Below are positions 33,770-44,465 of a stretch of DNA of 64,000 nucleotides, in pieces. How positions within the stretch are numbered: the stretch's first letter is position 1; each line of letters begins with the position of its first letter. This DNA is from Onchidella celtica (taxonomy: Eukaryota > Mollusca > Gastropoda > Systellommatophora > Onchidiidae). The stretch lies in NCBI GenBank assembly GCA_963931925.1, contig OZ007569.1, positions 11,490,163 through 11,554,162 of the forward strand, read 5' to 3'. The notes under the pieces were generated by a model. It saw only the letters and a list, made by a program, of their open reading frames with translations. It was not told the origin of the DNA and made no database searches. The position numbers and the translations under genes are program-made.

Positions 33770-36700
33770 GGCTGACCCAAACACTGTCTTTATTTAATAA
33801 TAAGATAATATGTGGAGACTTTAATATCGTTCGGGATAATAACCTAGGTATTGTAGCTGGAGAGCCACATGATCGAAAAGAAATCCTCGAGCTGCACAAA
33901 ATGACTAACATGCTAGACTTGTTCGACGCGTGGCGTTGCTACCATGGGGCTGAAAAGGACTACACTTGGGCCAGAAAAACACCTTTCATAGCTAGAAGGT
34001 TAGATTACATATTTTGTGATAACAACCTATTAGCCCACATCGAAAATGCTTATCATGAAATTGTTACACTGAGCGACCACAAAGGGGTCATAGCAAAAAT
34101 ATGTACTGCTTCATTTAAAAAAGGACCATCAATCTGGAAATTCAACAACTCACTGCTGGAAGATGATAATTTCATTCTGGAAATGAATATGCTCATTGAC
34201 GTTTTTATTCGGGACAACTTAGAGCTTGAACCAACTGTTAGATGGGAACTTTTAAAAACTGAGATGAAATCTTTCTGCATACAATATTCGAAAACAAAGA
34301 AACAGCTCAGGAAAAATAAAGAACGAGATTTAGAACTAGATATTGAAAGGATAAATAAGCAGCTACTCGCAGAACCGAGTAATGAAAATCTACAAAAAGA
34401 AATGGCAATCTTAAAACAGAACTTAGAAGTATTTCTTTTATACAAAGCAAGGGGGGCTCAGATAAGATCGAGAGTTAAGTGGATAGAGGAGGGCGAAAAG
34501 AACACAAAATACTTCCTATCATTAGAAAAGAGAAAGGGGATTGCAAACACTTTATACGAACTAAGAGTGAATGATAACGCCCTCAAAAAACCATTAGAAA
34601 TATTGAATCAGATTCGACAGTTTTTTGAAAACTTGTATAAGAAACAGAGTGCAGAAACCGATATAAAGTCATTATTGAATAGCTATTTAGAAAATATTGA
34701 ATACCCAGTATTAGATGAAAGCGAAAAAGAAATAATGGAAGATAAGAATACAGTAGAAGAACTTGGATATGCACTATCTAAACTTAATAATGAGTCAGCA
34801 CCTGGAAGTGATGGACTGACGACTCCCTTCTATAAGTGTTTCTGGGGACGACTTAAGACATTGTTGTGGGAAAGTCTGTTCGACTCAGTGATAAAGGGAG
34901 AGCTTACAACAACGCAAAAAAGGGGCGTAATTACACTGCTGCATAAGGGAAACAACTTAGAGAGAAATAATATAAATAATTGGAGACCAGTGAGTCTTAC
35001 TAATACAGATTATAAAATTTTCTCTAAATGGTTAGCGCTGAAACTTCAAAGGGTTATGGAGAAACTTATACATAATAATCAGGTGGGTTTTATCAAAGGC
35101 AGATCGATCTCAAATTTGATTCGTACTATAGATGATTGTATGACCTTAGTCAGGAAGGAGGAAGATGGGGCAGGTATCTTAGTCTCGCTAGATTTCCAAA
35201 AGGCGTTCGATAGTATTGATAAAAAAGCAATCATATATGCACTTGAAGCTTTCAATTTTGGCAATAACTTTATTCAATATATTAAAACATTGATACGAAA
35301 TACTGAAAGCTGTGTAAAAAATGGAGGCTGGGTCTCAAACTGGTTTAAAACGGAACGCGGAGTGAGGCAAGGCTGTTGTGTCAGCCCTCTACTTTTTATT
35401 TTAGTGGCAGAAATTATGGCCATTAAGGTAAGATATAATCCGCATATAAAATGCATACAATTGAAAAATACCTTGGATAATAAATTATACCAATATGCAG
35501 ATGATGTAACATTGATGGTAAACCATACTAATGATTTGAAAGAAGCTCTTAGGGACATCGAAAGATTCGGGGAATTCTCAGGGTTGAAATTAAATAAAAA
35601 CAAATGCAAGGGGATGGAAATAGGTGATAGGATTGTGGGAACTAGTGATATGGGAATATCGTGGCTTAAGAAAGGAGATAATATGAAAATACTGGGCATC
35701 TTTTTTAATGCTGATCAAGAAATATCATGCGTAGAAGAGAACTGGAATGAAAGGATAAGAAAAATTGAAGAAATCATTCAAAGATGGAAAAGACGTAATT
35801 TATCATGTTATGGTAAAATAACTGTGGTAAAGAGCCTTCTATTGTCACAGTTGAGCTATATAATACAGTCCCTGAGTTTACCGCAAAATATATTGCAAGA
35901 AATAGATTCTAAGATATTTAAATTCATTTGGCAGAAAAAATATTCAAATAAGAAAGCATTTGAGAAGGTAAAAAGAACTGTAATTTGCAAAGAATTCTCT
36001 AAAGGGGGTTTAGGTATGATTAGTTTAAAGGATCAGCAGAAAGTGTTTCTAATGAAGTGGATGAAATGGGTGACATCGAAAAGTAATACAACGAATGAAG
36101 GCTGTGTAAATACTTCGGAACACTTTTTCTCACAATTGGGAGGGAGCAAATACTTCGTAGAAGGTAATTTTAGCATCAAACGTAAGGTAAAAATAAATAC
36201 TATCGCATCTTTATTCTGGAGAACCGTAGCTAGTACTTGGATAGAGGCCAAGGATACAAAAGTAGTAGAATACGATATGGATAACCTTTCAAAACAAGAT
36301 TTATTAAATCAACCTTTATTTAATAATACACTGTTTCAATATAAAAGAAAACTCCTTTTTTTCCCAAAATGGGTTGAAGCAAATGTTAGATATGTACATG
36401 ACATATGGAATGAGGAAGGGGTAATTAGAAGGGAGATAATACAGGAAAAGACAGGAAATTATCCAGGACTACTGTTTGAATATAATGCAATGACAAATGC
36501 CTTTACAGAAAACCAGAGGGAATTACTAAACAGGGTCACAAAGGACATGATTAAGGAAGCCATAGAGAGAGCTCGTGAGCTGCCTGAACATGTAGAATCT
36601 TTCTTTGCCAAAACTAATAAGCAGATACGAAATTCGTTTTTAAACACGAGAGATGGCACTATTTGTGGAGTGAGCTTTTGGAAAAGAAAGTTGGATATAG

Positions 36701-37152
36701 ATATAACAAAATATTTTATGATAGCAAAAAATGCATCTCGTGAAAGTAGACTTAGGCTTCTTCACTTCAAATTAATACATAATATCTATCCCACCAACAT
36801 ACTACTTACACGAATAGGAATAAAATCATCGGAAAACTGTGCATACTGCAATGAAAGAGACTATATAGAACATTTCTTCTATCGTTGTAAGAAAGTCAGA
36901 GAATTTTGGTATCATATTGGCCAGATCATCTTCATGAAAACAGGCTATAAATTAGACATGGACGAAGTGACAGCACTCTTTGGGATAGTTAAAGAAGACC
37001 ATAACGAATGTACAAGTAAGAGGATAAATATTATAAATCACATTATACTAATAGCCAAATTATGTATAAGTAAGATGAAATATGGAACCATGAATAACGT
37101 TTTCCACATCTTTGAAATAGAATGGAAGAATAGGGAGCATTTAATGGAATAG
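33652..37152 (+). CDS. LINE endonuclease-reverse transcriptase, N-terminally truncated
   Basis: An uninterrupted 1166-codon frame. Residues 1-39 come from host sequence. The element proper gives the C-terminal half of an apurinic-type endonuclease (CGDFNIV, then YTWARKT, RRLDYIF, and LSDHKGV with its Asp-His pair). Then comes RT: SAPGSDGLTTPFYK, NWRPVSLTNTDYKI, LDFQKAFDS (catalytic Asp), GVRQGCCVSPLLF and YADD at 35494-35505. The tail ends in a CCHC-like finger CAYCNERDYIEHFFYRC. The SGLKLNKNK motif, LSCYGKITVVKSLLLSQLSYI and the C-terminal finger fit the L1/Tx1 group. The absence of stops over 3.5 kb implies recent insertion. The missing FLQET-type endonuclease start should make it inactive. 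Confidence 0.9.
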   Translation: MQDDESLLFFIITKHFKINNLVQQKGIQSLHNLFVHSNHGLTQTLSLFNNKIICGDFNIVRDNNLGIVAGEPHDRKEILELHKMTNMLDLFDAWRCYHGAEKDYTWARKTPFIARRLDYIFCDNNLLAHIENAYHEIVTLSDHKGVIAKICTASFKKGPSIWKFNNSLLEDDNFILEMNMLIDVFIRDNLELEPTVRWELLKTEMKSFCIQYSKTKKQLRKNKERDLELDIERINKQLLAEPSNENLQKEMAILKQNLEVFLLYKARGAQIRSRVKWIEEGEKNTKYFLSLEKRKGIANTLYELRVNDNALKKPLEILNQIRQFFENLYKKQSAETDIKSLLNSYLENIEYPVLDESEKEIMEDKNTVEELGYALSKLNNESAPGSDGLTTPFYKCFWGRLKTLLWESLFDSVIKGELTTTQKRGVITLLHKGNNLERNNINNWRPVSLTNTDYKIFSKWLALKLQRVMEKLIHNNQVGFIKGRSISNLIRTIDDCMTLVRKEEDGAGILVSLDFQKAFDSIDKKAIIYALEAFNFGNNFIQYIKTLIRNTESCVKNGGWVSNWFKTERGVRQGCCVSPLLFILVAEIMAIKVRYNPHIKCIQLKNTLDNKLYQYADDVTLMVNHTNDLKEALRDIERFGEFSGLKLNKNKCKGMEIGDRIVGTSDMGISWLKKGDNMKILGIFFNADQEISCVEENWNERIRKIEEIIQRWKRRNLSCYGKITVVKSLLLSQLSYIIQSLSLPQNILQEIDSKIFKFIWQKKYSNKKAFEKVKRTVICKEFSKGGLGMISLKDQQKVFLMKWMKWVTSKSNTTNEGCVNTSEHFFSQLGGSKYFVEGNFSIKRKVKINTIASLFWRTVASTWIEAKDTKVVEYDMDNLSKQDLLNQPLFNNTLFQYKRKLLFFPKWVEANVRYVHDIWNEEGVIRREIIQEKTGNYPGLLFEYNAMTNAFTENQRELLNRVTKDMIKEAIERARELPEHVESFFAKTNKQIRNSFLNTRDGTICGVSFWKRKLDIDITKYFMIAKNASRESRLRLLHFKLIHNIYPTNILLTRIGIKSSENCAYCNERDYIEHFFYRCKKVREFWYHIGQIIFMKTGYKLDMDEVTALFGIVKEDHNECTSKRINIINHIILIAKLCISKMKYGTMNNVFHIFEIEWKNREHLME

Positions 37153-37389
37153 CCATTCTGTACAGACAAGTGATTTTTAATTGTTGGTGTGCCATGAGAG
37201 GTTTTGGTACCCCGAACTCAACTTGGGTTTCATCAGACTGATGTCATTTGATATGACCGGATAATCAGCCACCAGTATCGAGAAAGTGATCATCGTCTAT
37301 GGCATATTAAAAAGTTGTGTCTTGCAGAGTGTTAATAGAGATAACGTAGATGGCGGATGAAAGTGAAATAAAAGCAAAAAAAAAAAAAA
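33770..37389 (+). mobile_element. 5'-truncated L1/Tx1-like LINE with poly(A) tail
   Basis: A 3.6-kb insertion relative to the paralogous locus near 46660. It has a long open pol frame, a 3' UTR (37153-37366), AATAAA at 37367-37372 and a 14-A tail at 37376-37389, the hallmarks of target-primed reverse transcription. The 5' end is missing: no ORF1, and the endonuclease N-terminal half is absent. Host homology seems to resume around 37405 (AAATGCGAAACC against GAATGCAAACC at 46666). I could not define a clean target duplication. Confidence 0.88.
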
Positions 37390-38778
37390 GGGCAATGACG
37401 AAAGGTGAAAAATGCGAAACCAATTACATTCCAAAGTGCATGAAGTAAAGTTAGATTAAATACAGGTGCTCCTATTGTCATTACGATACTGATAGCTTAG
37501 ACAACATAAACACATTTTTTGATGTCTCTGTGTCACTGCATCTTTACAATTCATACACCGCAGTTTTTCCTTCTTGGCCAGTTTTTGAAAAAGACAGTTA
37601 TTATCGTTATTCTTTTATTTTTTTTCTTATTGCATCATGTACCCAAGTTCGATTTTGTTTAAACAGTTAATTTCTCTGAATGTTCAGAGTTTGGGGTTTA
37701 GGATTTGTTGAGACTGGGACTATTTTCCCTTACCTTTTTTTTTTTTTTTTTGCTGAATTACAAACTCGTCAGCTGGTAATGAAAAAAAACCTAAAGGGTT
37801 CGAGAACAGCCGACAACAAAGTATTCAGTACACTATTATTTATTATCTATACTTTCGGTGTATCTTAACAGATCTTTTATTTAATCTATAATTCATTAAT
37901 ATTTTGTCTTATTCATTCAGTATTTTTAGTTGCTGGAAGCACATGTACGTGGAAAACTGCATGATTATATACCAGCGGATGTAACTGAATGACAAAACTG
38001 TCAGCTGATAATGAAAAAACCTAAAGGGTTCGAGAACAGCTGACTACAAAGTATTCAGTACAGGACACTACTAGAATACATGGCAGAAGCCCACTAGGTT
38101 GGATCTCTCTCTTACCTAGGAATATTTCTATTTCTGTAAATGTAATTCCTATTTAATCTTATCTACTTTTTCAATTACTAGACTTGCAGAAAAAGTAACT
38201 TCATAGAGCAAACTTAATAGCAATATCTAATTTCTGAGTCATGCACAAAATGAATGCATTAAAATTCGCATTTCAATCTGAGCCCAAAAAAAAAACAAAA
38301 AAAAACAAAAAAAAATGAATGTCGTACAATTATCAACACTGTTTCTTTCTAACACTTGGCACCTCGAAGATTAAGATACATAAAATATTTTTAATCTTCA
38401 TGACATTTAGAAGAAAATTATACGTCGTTGTTTTTCTTCCTCCCTCGGTAAAACAACAATAACAACAACACTGATTAAACATAAGCTACACAACGAGTCA
38501 TTGATCATCCCCGTTTTTCACCTACTGTGCAATACATTAGCAATGATTACCAATACATGCATGGCAGGCCTGTGTTCATAGCACTGAGAGACAGCGAACA
38601 ATTATTTCCATTTCTGTGATTTTACTCCACATGCCAGTATCATAATCTTATTGCTGAATCAGAGCAACATCCCAACGTAGGACGCCGAATTATTACTGAT
38701 TTTATCCAAAGTTATAAACGATCGCCAGTCAGAGACAAAATCAAATGCACTTTGTATCTGTGTAGCCTACAGACTGCC
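37390..38778. other. upstream flank of GPCR copy 3
   Basis: No gene. Two direct copies of an 80-bp segment (about 37760-37840 and 37990-38070) share CCTAAAGGGTTCGAGAACAG and CAAAGTATTCAGTACA. 38300-38778 matches 47305-47789 upstream of GPCR copy 4, including GATTTTATCCA(A)AGTTATAAACGATC and AGAGACAAAATCAAA in the last 90 bases before the start codon. These are candidate shared promoter or 5'-UTR sequence. Confidence 0.65.
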
Positions 38779-39795
38779 ATGTTTAACACAACAACATCAT
38801 ATTCAGCGACAACAGGAAATATTGATACAGGATTATCCAGCGAAACTGTCAAACTGGCAGAATTTGTTTGCAACTGCTTAATCACCAACGTCATCGCTCT
38901 AACAGGAGCTGTGGGCAACAGCTTTACTATTGTGGTCATACGTCGTCATGGCTTACAGAACAGCACCAATATTTTGCTAATTTCTCTGTCTGTCAGTTCT
39001 CTCTTGTACTGTGTCCTGGTGCTCACCAATATAGTCCCATGTTTCATATCTGAGTTCAATCCTGTCTTAAGCAAGACAATAAGCGTGTTCAACCACCTTT
39101 TCTTTAAATGGCTCGTCATTGGTCTTAGCTACTGTGTCAATGTCCATGTTTTGGTAATCTCCTTGGAAAGAATCACAGCTGTATTTTTACCGTTTCACGT
39201 AGCAGGACTCTTTACTGTACATCGAATGAAGATCATCGCTGTTCTCTTGTATCTGTTTACAATAACCTCAACGAGCGTGTCAGCTCCACTGTATACTTTC
39301 TCATGGAGAAAGGTTCCGACAACTAATCAAACGTATGCAGTCTTGCATCCAACCCAATTCTATTACGAGCACATGTACGCATTCAATTTAATCGGCACTC
39401 TTCTGATCATTCATGCTCTTTTCACCATACCAGTTTTAGGTGTCTTTTTCTCTTGTATTGCAATCGGTATCAAATTGGCCACCAATCGGCATCGAATGAA
39501 GGGAAAACGGGCTAAGACGAATAAAGATGTCGATACTAACGTTGGCAAAATGCTTTTTCTTATATGTATCGTTTCAACAATTATCAACATTCCTTTGTTC
39601 ACGTTTGAAATGTTTCTAACATTCAATCCCCTCATTCGGTTTACAGATCCACTGTTGGTTTTGCTAAAGGCTGTGGCTGAAACCTTCTACAGCCTGCAGA
39701 ACTCGATCAATTTTTTCTTGTATATTTGTGTATCTAAAAAGTTCTTTGACACCTACATGTCCATATTCTGTGGTAAAATCAGTCGTAAAGGGTGA
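38779..39795 (+). CDS. rhodopsin-like GPCR, subfamily II, intact (candidate chemosensory receptor)
   Basis: Intronless 338-residue receptor. ATG 38779 is chosen over an upstream in-frame TTG (38752) because copy 4 has ATG at the same place. The N-terminus is short and sequon-rich (NTTT). Seven hydrophobic segments follow. TM1 has GNSFTIVVI, TM3 ends SLERITAVFLPF (Glu-Arg in place of DRY), TM6 has STIINIPLF with its proline, and TM7 has NSINFFLY in place of NPxxY. The second extracellular loop carries a sequon (NQT) and no Cys. The third intracellular loop is basic (RHRMKGKRAK). It is a clear paralog of the gene at 25109-26149 in the same orientation. Plasma-membrane signalling is expected; ligand unknown. 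Confidence 0.9.
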   Translation: MFNTTTSYSATTGNIDTGLSSETVKLAEFVCNCLITNVIALTGAVGNSFTIVVIRRHGLQNSTNILLISLSVSSLLYCVLVLTNIVPCFISEFNPVLSKTISVFNHLFFKWLVIGLSYCVNVHVLVISLERITAVFLPFHVAGLFTVHRMKIIAVLLYLFTITSTSVSAPLYTFSWRKVPTTNQTYAVLHPTQFYYEHMYAFNLIGTLLIIHALFTIPVLGVFFSCIAIGIKLATNRHRMKGKRAKTNKDVDTNVGKMLFLICIVSTIINIPLFTFEMFLTFNPLIRFTDPLLVLLKAVAETFYSLQNSINFFLYICVSKKFFDTYMSIFCGKISRKG

Positions 39796-40892
39796 TGGAA
39801 AGAAACATTGTCCCTGTGTGTGTGATAATGTTTACCTTCAAAATTGTGGTGGCAATCGAGTTTGTGTGATTTGATACTGAATCCGACCATGGAGACTTTT
39901 ATTTCGTTTTAATTCCTTGACTTCTTCATTAATTGCTCTGGAGCTATCGTAAGTAGATCAACTTGATTTTTTTTTTTTCGTTTTTTTTTCTTCTAATTTT
40001 ACCCTGGGCCTGAACATAACTAAAAACACCAAATGTTCCATCTCAACATTAACTGAATAAAATACTTCTGTATCCTTCAAGTGCATTTTACATGAACTTA
40101 TTTATCTTTCTTGGTCAATAAATATAATCAGCATTCATACACATTTCATTCATGAATAAACATCTGATGAAGGTATACATGTCTGCAAGTTACTGTTTCT
40201 CAGACACCGCAAATCACCAAATAATTTTTGTATGATGAAGAACCGAGATTTTTGTTGGTGTTTTGTTGTTTTTCTTGTAGTAGTTGTTGTTGTAGTTGTG
40301 TTTCCTTTGCTTGAATAATCAAACTACGACACATGTGATAAGTGTGCTGATGGTTGACTGCGCCTTGGTAATAAATACAATAACTGACCAACTAATTGTC
40401 TTTCTGTTGTCATTGATTTGTACACCTGACAATCATTTCATTGTGTTAAGCGCATCCCCACTAGCAACACACGGTAGGTGATTGCTTCGCACCCTCAAAC
40501 TGAACTGTCAGGACTCCGTAGTGTTTCTGCCCTCAGAGATGCGGTATGCGAGGCCCACCGGTGTCTGGATACGCCCTGAAACCCAGGTATGGGTCAAATG
40601 GTCGGGTAGAGAGGGCTCGTCAATAGGAGAGTGGAGCCTGCTCAGGACAAACTATAATTCCAACCACCTCTGCCTTGCTGCTCTACTGGTTCACGGGACC
40701 CCAACATCATTCCGGCAACTCCTGCGACGCTATCAGTGCCAGACGTATCGGTGCTGACCTTCTACTGAATCACACAGATGTCGTGGAGAGAGTGAGGCTG
40801 ACGACATTGCCTCATCTCTCACTGAAATCCAATTTCATTAAGTCATGACTTCACACCTCCATCATATCATCTTCATTCCTGTGTTCCTATTT
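39796..40892. other. downstream flank of GPCR copy 3
   Basis: 40016-40460 matches 58338-58680 downstream of GPCR copy 4 (CATAACTAAAAA, CATTCATGAATAAA, TCATTGTGTTA). The string TTTTACCCTGGGCCTGAACATAACT (40001-40020 region) is the empty site for the 2.8-kb element. 40480-40800 is GC-richer and unassigned. Confidence 0.65.
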
Positions 40893-41205
40893 TCTCCACC
40901 ATGAAACCTTCACCCCCTTCTCTTGTTGTTTCTGCTATGATATCTTCTTCCCTGTCTCCCACTATCTGTCATGATACCTTCAAACCTGTCTCCTGTTGTT
41001 TCTGTTATGATATCTTCACCCATGTCTCCAATTTTCTCAGTTATATATCTTCACCCGTGTCTCCTATTCTCTCTGCTATGATATCTGAACCCCTGTCTTC
41101 TGTCGTCTCTGCTAATGCTATGTTCAAAACCTCCCACTGTCGTCTCTTCTAGTGATATCTCCACCTTTGTCCCTTGTTGTCTCTGCTATGATATCTTCAG
41201 CCGTG
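40893..41205. repeat. degenerate minisatellite, period about 36 bp
   Basis: About nine diverged units built on TGTCTCC-TNTTGTTTCTGCTATGATATCTTCACCC. Best-preserved units lie near 40925, 40995 and 41175. Confidence 0.75.
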
Positions 41206-41296
41206 ACCCTTACGCCAATGGAGAATGTTTTTGCGACTGGTGGCTCATTTACATAATAATGTACATAAATTCATGAATTCCATACCGAGACATTTA

Positions 41297-42493
41297 GGCC
41301 GTGGGACCAAAATCCTAGCTAGTCTCTAAAGTAAAGTTCGTTACGCACCCGCTAGGGAAAATCTAGGTATGGTTTTAATATGTTCCCAGTAACCATCTTT
41401 GACTAAAAATCAAATGTTGTCATCCGTAACTGTGCACATTAATAACTTATTATTAAAAAATAACAATGTTTATTGCTATGTAACATCTGTATTTTTGCAT
41501 TTTTGTTTCGTTTTACATAATTATATATTTCACAAAATCTCCACCTTTGAACGCAAAACTGGCAAAAGGCTTTTTTATTAGACCATCTATACTAACCCAA
41601 GTTTACATGTTCAGGGAGGTCTTCCGCCCGTCCGCGCCATAATTTTTACCGCTATTAATTAAAGCTTACGGTTACACATTGTCACTTTTATCAATTTAAA
41701 CTCATAACACATGGAATGATCAGATGGACCTGGGTGCGTGATGGTCTAGTCAGTTTGTATCAATGGGCGGTAGTCAGATTGACTAATCAGGCGAAAAGGG
41801 GCTGGGGTAGTTGTGTTTTCTTGACTGGCGCGGACGGGCGGAAGACCTTCCCATGTTCATTTCAAATACGGCGGAGGGTGCACGGAAGTTTTTATTATTT
41901 TGATTAGTTTGGTTCATGAATTTATAGAACATGCATTGTTTCATCGTGCTGCCATTTTCATCCTCCATCTTGCCTCTATTCTGTTATAGTACCGTGCAGG
42001 TCATAAAAAGTAACCATATCAAGCTTGCTTCGCAGTGTCCTGGCGCGCATGAGTTCTAGATCTAGATCATGCTTCTTAATGAAAACCCTTGCTAATGAAC
42101 CTTCTGTAGTGTCTAAAGATGACCACAAACCTAATGATTCTCGAAATTTCATCCAACTTTTCAAAAAAAACTGAATTATATTGTTATTTACATCTTTCTT
42201 AGTGTGCATACAGCATTCCATCATGGAGGCAGCCATTTTTGAGTTCGCGGCGAAAGGCTCAATTCCATTGGTTGATTAGAATAGCATTGTTTAAATGGCA
42301 AACTCAATTCGCATCATTAATTATTATTTCTTGGCACACTTTACATACAAATTGTACAAAAATGTGCAAGACTTGAAATGACAACATTGGTTTTTTTGTG
42401 AAGGAGAGATGCATAAGAGCCTGCATGCAAAAAATCAGCTTATCCCCTGAGGTGCGTAACGGAATGACAAGCTACAAGTTTGGTCCCACGGCC
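41297..42493. mobile_element. 1.2-kb TIR DNA transposon, non-autonomous
   Basis: Terminal inverted repeats of about 45 bp: GGCCGTGGGACCAAA at the left and TTTGGTCCCACGGCC at the right, with further match in GTTACGCACC (41340-41349 against the reverse complement at about 42449-42458). The ends are flanked by TA on both sides (41295-41296 and 42494-42495), consistent with a TA target duplication. No transposase frame. An inner pair of about 28 bp, GTCTTCCGCCCGTCCGCGCC at about 41618-41637 and its reverse complement at about 41827-41848, forms a second hairpin. Superfamily not assigned. Confidence 0.82.
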
Positions 42494-42776
42494 TAATTTT
42501 CAAAAGCGAGCCAGTGACAAACAGTGTTCATGGGAACTGGCAATGAATGAATTATAATGTTTGTATATTTGAAGGCTGAATTTCAAATAGCGTCTGATTG
42601 TCCAATTTGTTGTACAATAGTATGTAGTAGTGATATAACTTTCTCGCAATAAACATGGCATGACAGCGTAGCTGATAAAGAATCTACTCAGGTGTGTGAA
42701 ATATTTAAATTTAATGCCCAAACTATTTGCTTATGACATGTACTTGAATACTATATCTTTCTGTTTTTGTGGGGAA

Positions 42777-43270
42777 ATGGCTGCCTGGTATAACAAAAGT
42801 CTTCACGGCTAACCAGAGAATGCCTACGAAATAATCCCTCGCTACCCCTGAAGTTATAGAATCAGCTACATATATTAGAACAAAATGCCATGATTCGTCC
42901 TCAAAATCATCGCTTTGACATGAGCCATTGGCAACAGTTTTTCTATCGTGGCGTTACGTACTCGGGGCTTATGAAATGGCAACAATATTTTCCTCATCTC
43001 TTATTCTGTCATTTTTCTGATTTCTTGCGTATTCATCCTCTACAGCACAATGTCTTGCATTATATCATATTTTGATCTTGGCCTAAGTGAAACGGTAGCA
43101 GTCTTTCACTTCATTTGCTTCAACTAATTCGTCATAACTTTTGACCTCAGTGTCAACGCCCATGTTTTGGTTATCTGCCTGAAAGACCAACTCTCTGTAG
43201 TTTACCATTTAATGTTTCCCGATTCTTTACTGTCCGCCCAATGAAATGCATAAATTATGTTTTTACTATA
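42777..43270 (+). pseudogene. class A GPCR, subfamily I, 5' half remnant (copy 5)
   Basis: ATG at 42777 begins MAAWYNK, as in the subfamily-I receptors. Nucleotide similarity then continues through TM1-TM4 (GGCAACAG, CAGCACAATGTCTTGCAT, AGTGAAACGGTAGCAGT, GTCAACGCCCATGTTTTGGTTATCT), ending at about 43270 in the TM4 codons. Multiple frameshifts and stops are present, and the C-terminal half is missing. This is the oldest of the three dead copies here. Confidence 0.88.
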
Positions 43271-44406
43271 GGCAGAGTGTGCATGAGGTCACAGAGTGTT
43301 TATGTTTTGGTCTTCCGCAATGTTGTGTGTCCGATGGAGCTGAGTGAGAGGCATGATAAATTGCACTGGGAGATTGGTCTAGTGGTTTGATAAAATGCTT
43401 TCTAAATGCATTGCAGTTAGTTGAAACAGTAAGGGTGGAAAGGATTAAAACCAGAGAAATAAAACCAATGAGAACGCCAAAGCAAGTTATTACTGACAGC
43501 ATACGCATGGCCATACAACAGCAACAAAAATAGCAACACATGTAATTAACAAGTATACTTTTTTTGTTTTGTTTCTGGATTTGATACATTACATTAGTCG
43601 TTCACCATTCTCCCTTTGTAGCTGTGAAAGCTGGAATTAAACTTGGTATTTTGGGCATCTTCAATGTACATGGAATATGGGAGCCATTCTTGCTTCGCTG
43701 CTCATGGACGAAACTATTATTCAAGACAAAAGAATCTAGCATTATTAGTCAGGTTATTTTGGTTAATGTTGTTTGTTTCTTTTCTTTCTATTCTCTTTTC
43801 CTTTTTTTTCCTCCCTTTCACCTTCTTCATTAATTTGTTGTTCTATTGCACATCTTACATAATTAAAAAAATCACGTGATGTTGAACAAGACCAGCGCTG
43901 CTCACAGTACTCGGATTTGTTAGAAAATTTACATGTCCATCTTTTCGATCCGCACAAGGTTGTTGTTTTTTTTTTCCTTTGGAGACTTGAAATTGTGGGG
44001 GCGTATTTTTTTTTAGTTTACCTTGTGTAGCTAACTGGCTACCTCCGATCCTTCATTTTCACGGACACACGAGTCCATGACATCATCATTTCCTGAAAAA
44101 TTCTCTGTGCGCACTACTGCACACTGTGTACTGTCCTATCTATCTATTGATCGCGGAGTTTTGTGCATGACCCTACGCATCTTGGCATCAGTGCTTTTGT
44201 GCTGATTCATTTCGATCTGAAGTGCTGTCCTTTTTTTTTCTTTTTTGAAGAATGGGGCAGTTTAATGGGGCAGTTACTAGTAGTTTGATATTCATTCATG
44301 CTGTTGGGGTTGTGTCAAGTTAATCTTGTCTTGTTCTCCCTTTTGTGTATTCATATGTTGATTTACGGATGTTTATTTGTTGTTTTTGTCTTCATATTCA
44401 CATACA

Positions 44407-44465
<59 letters not shown>

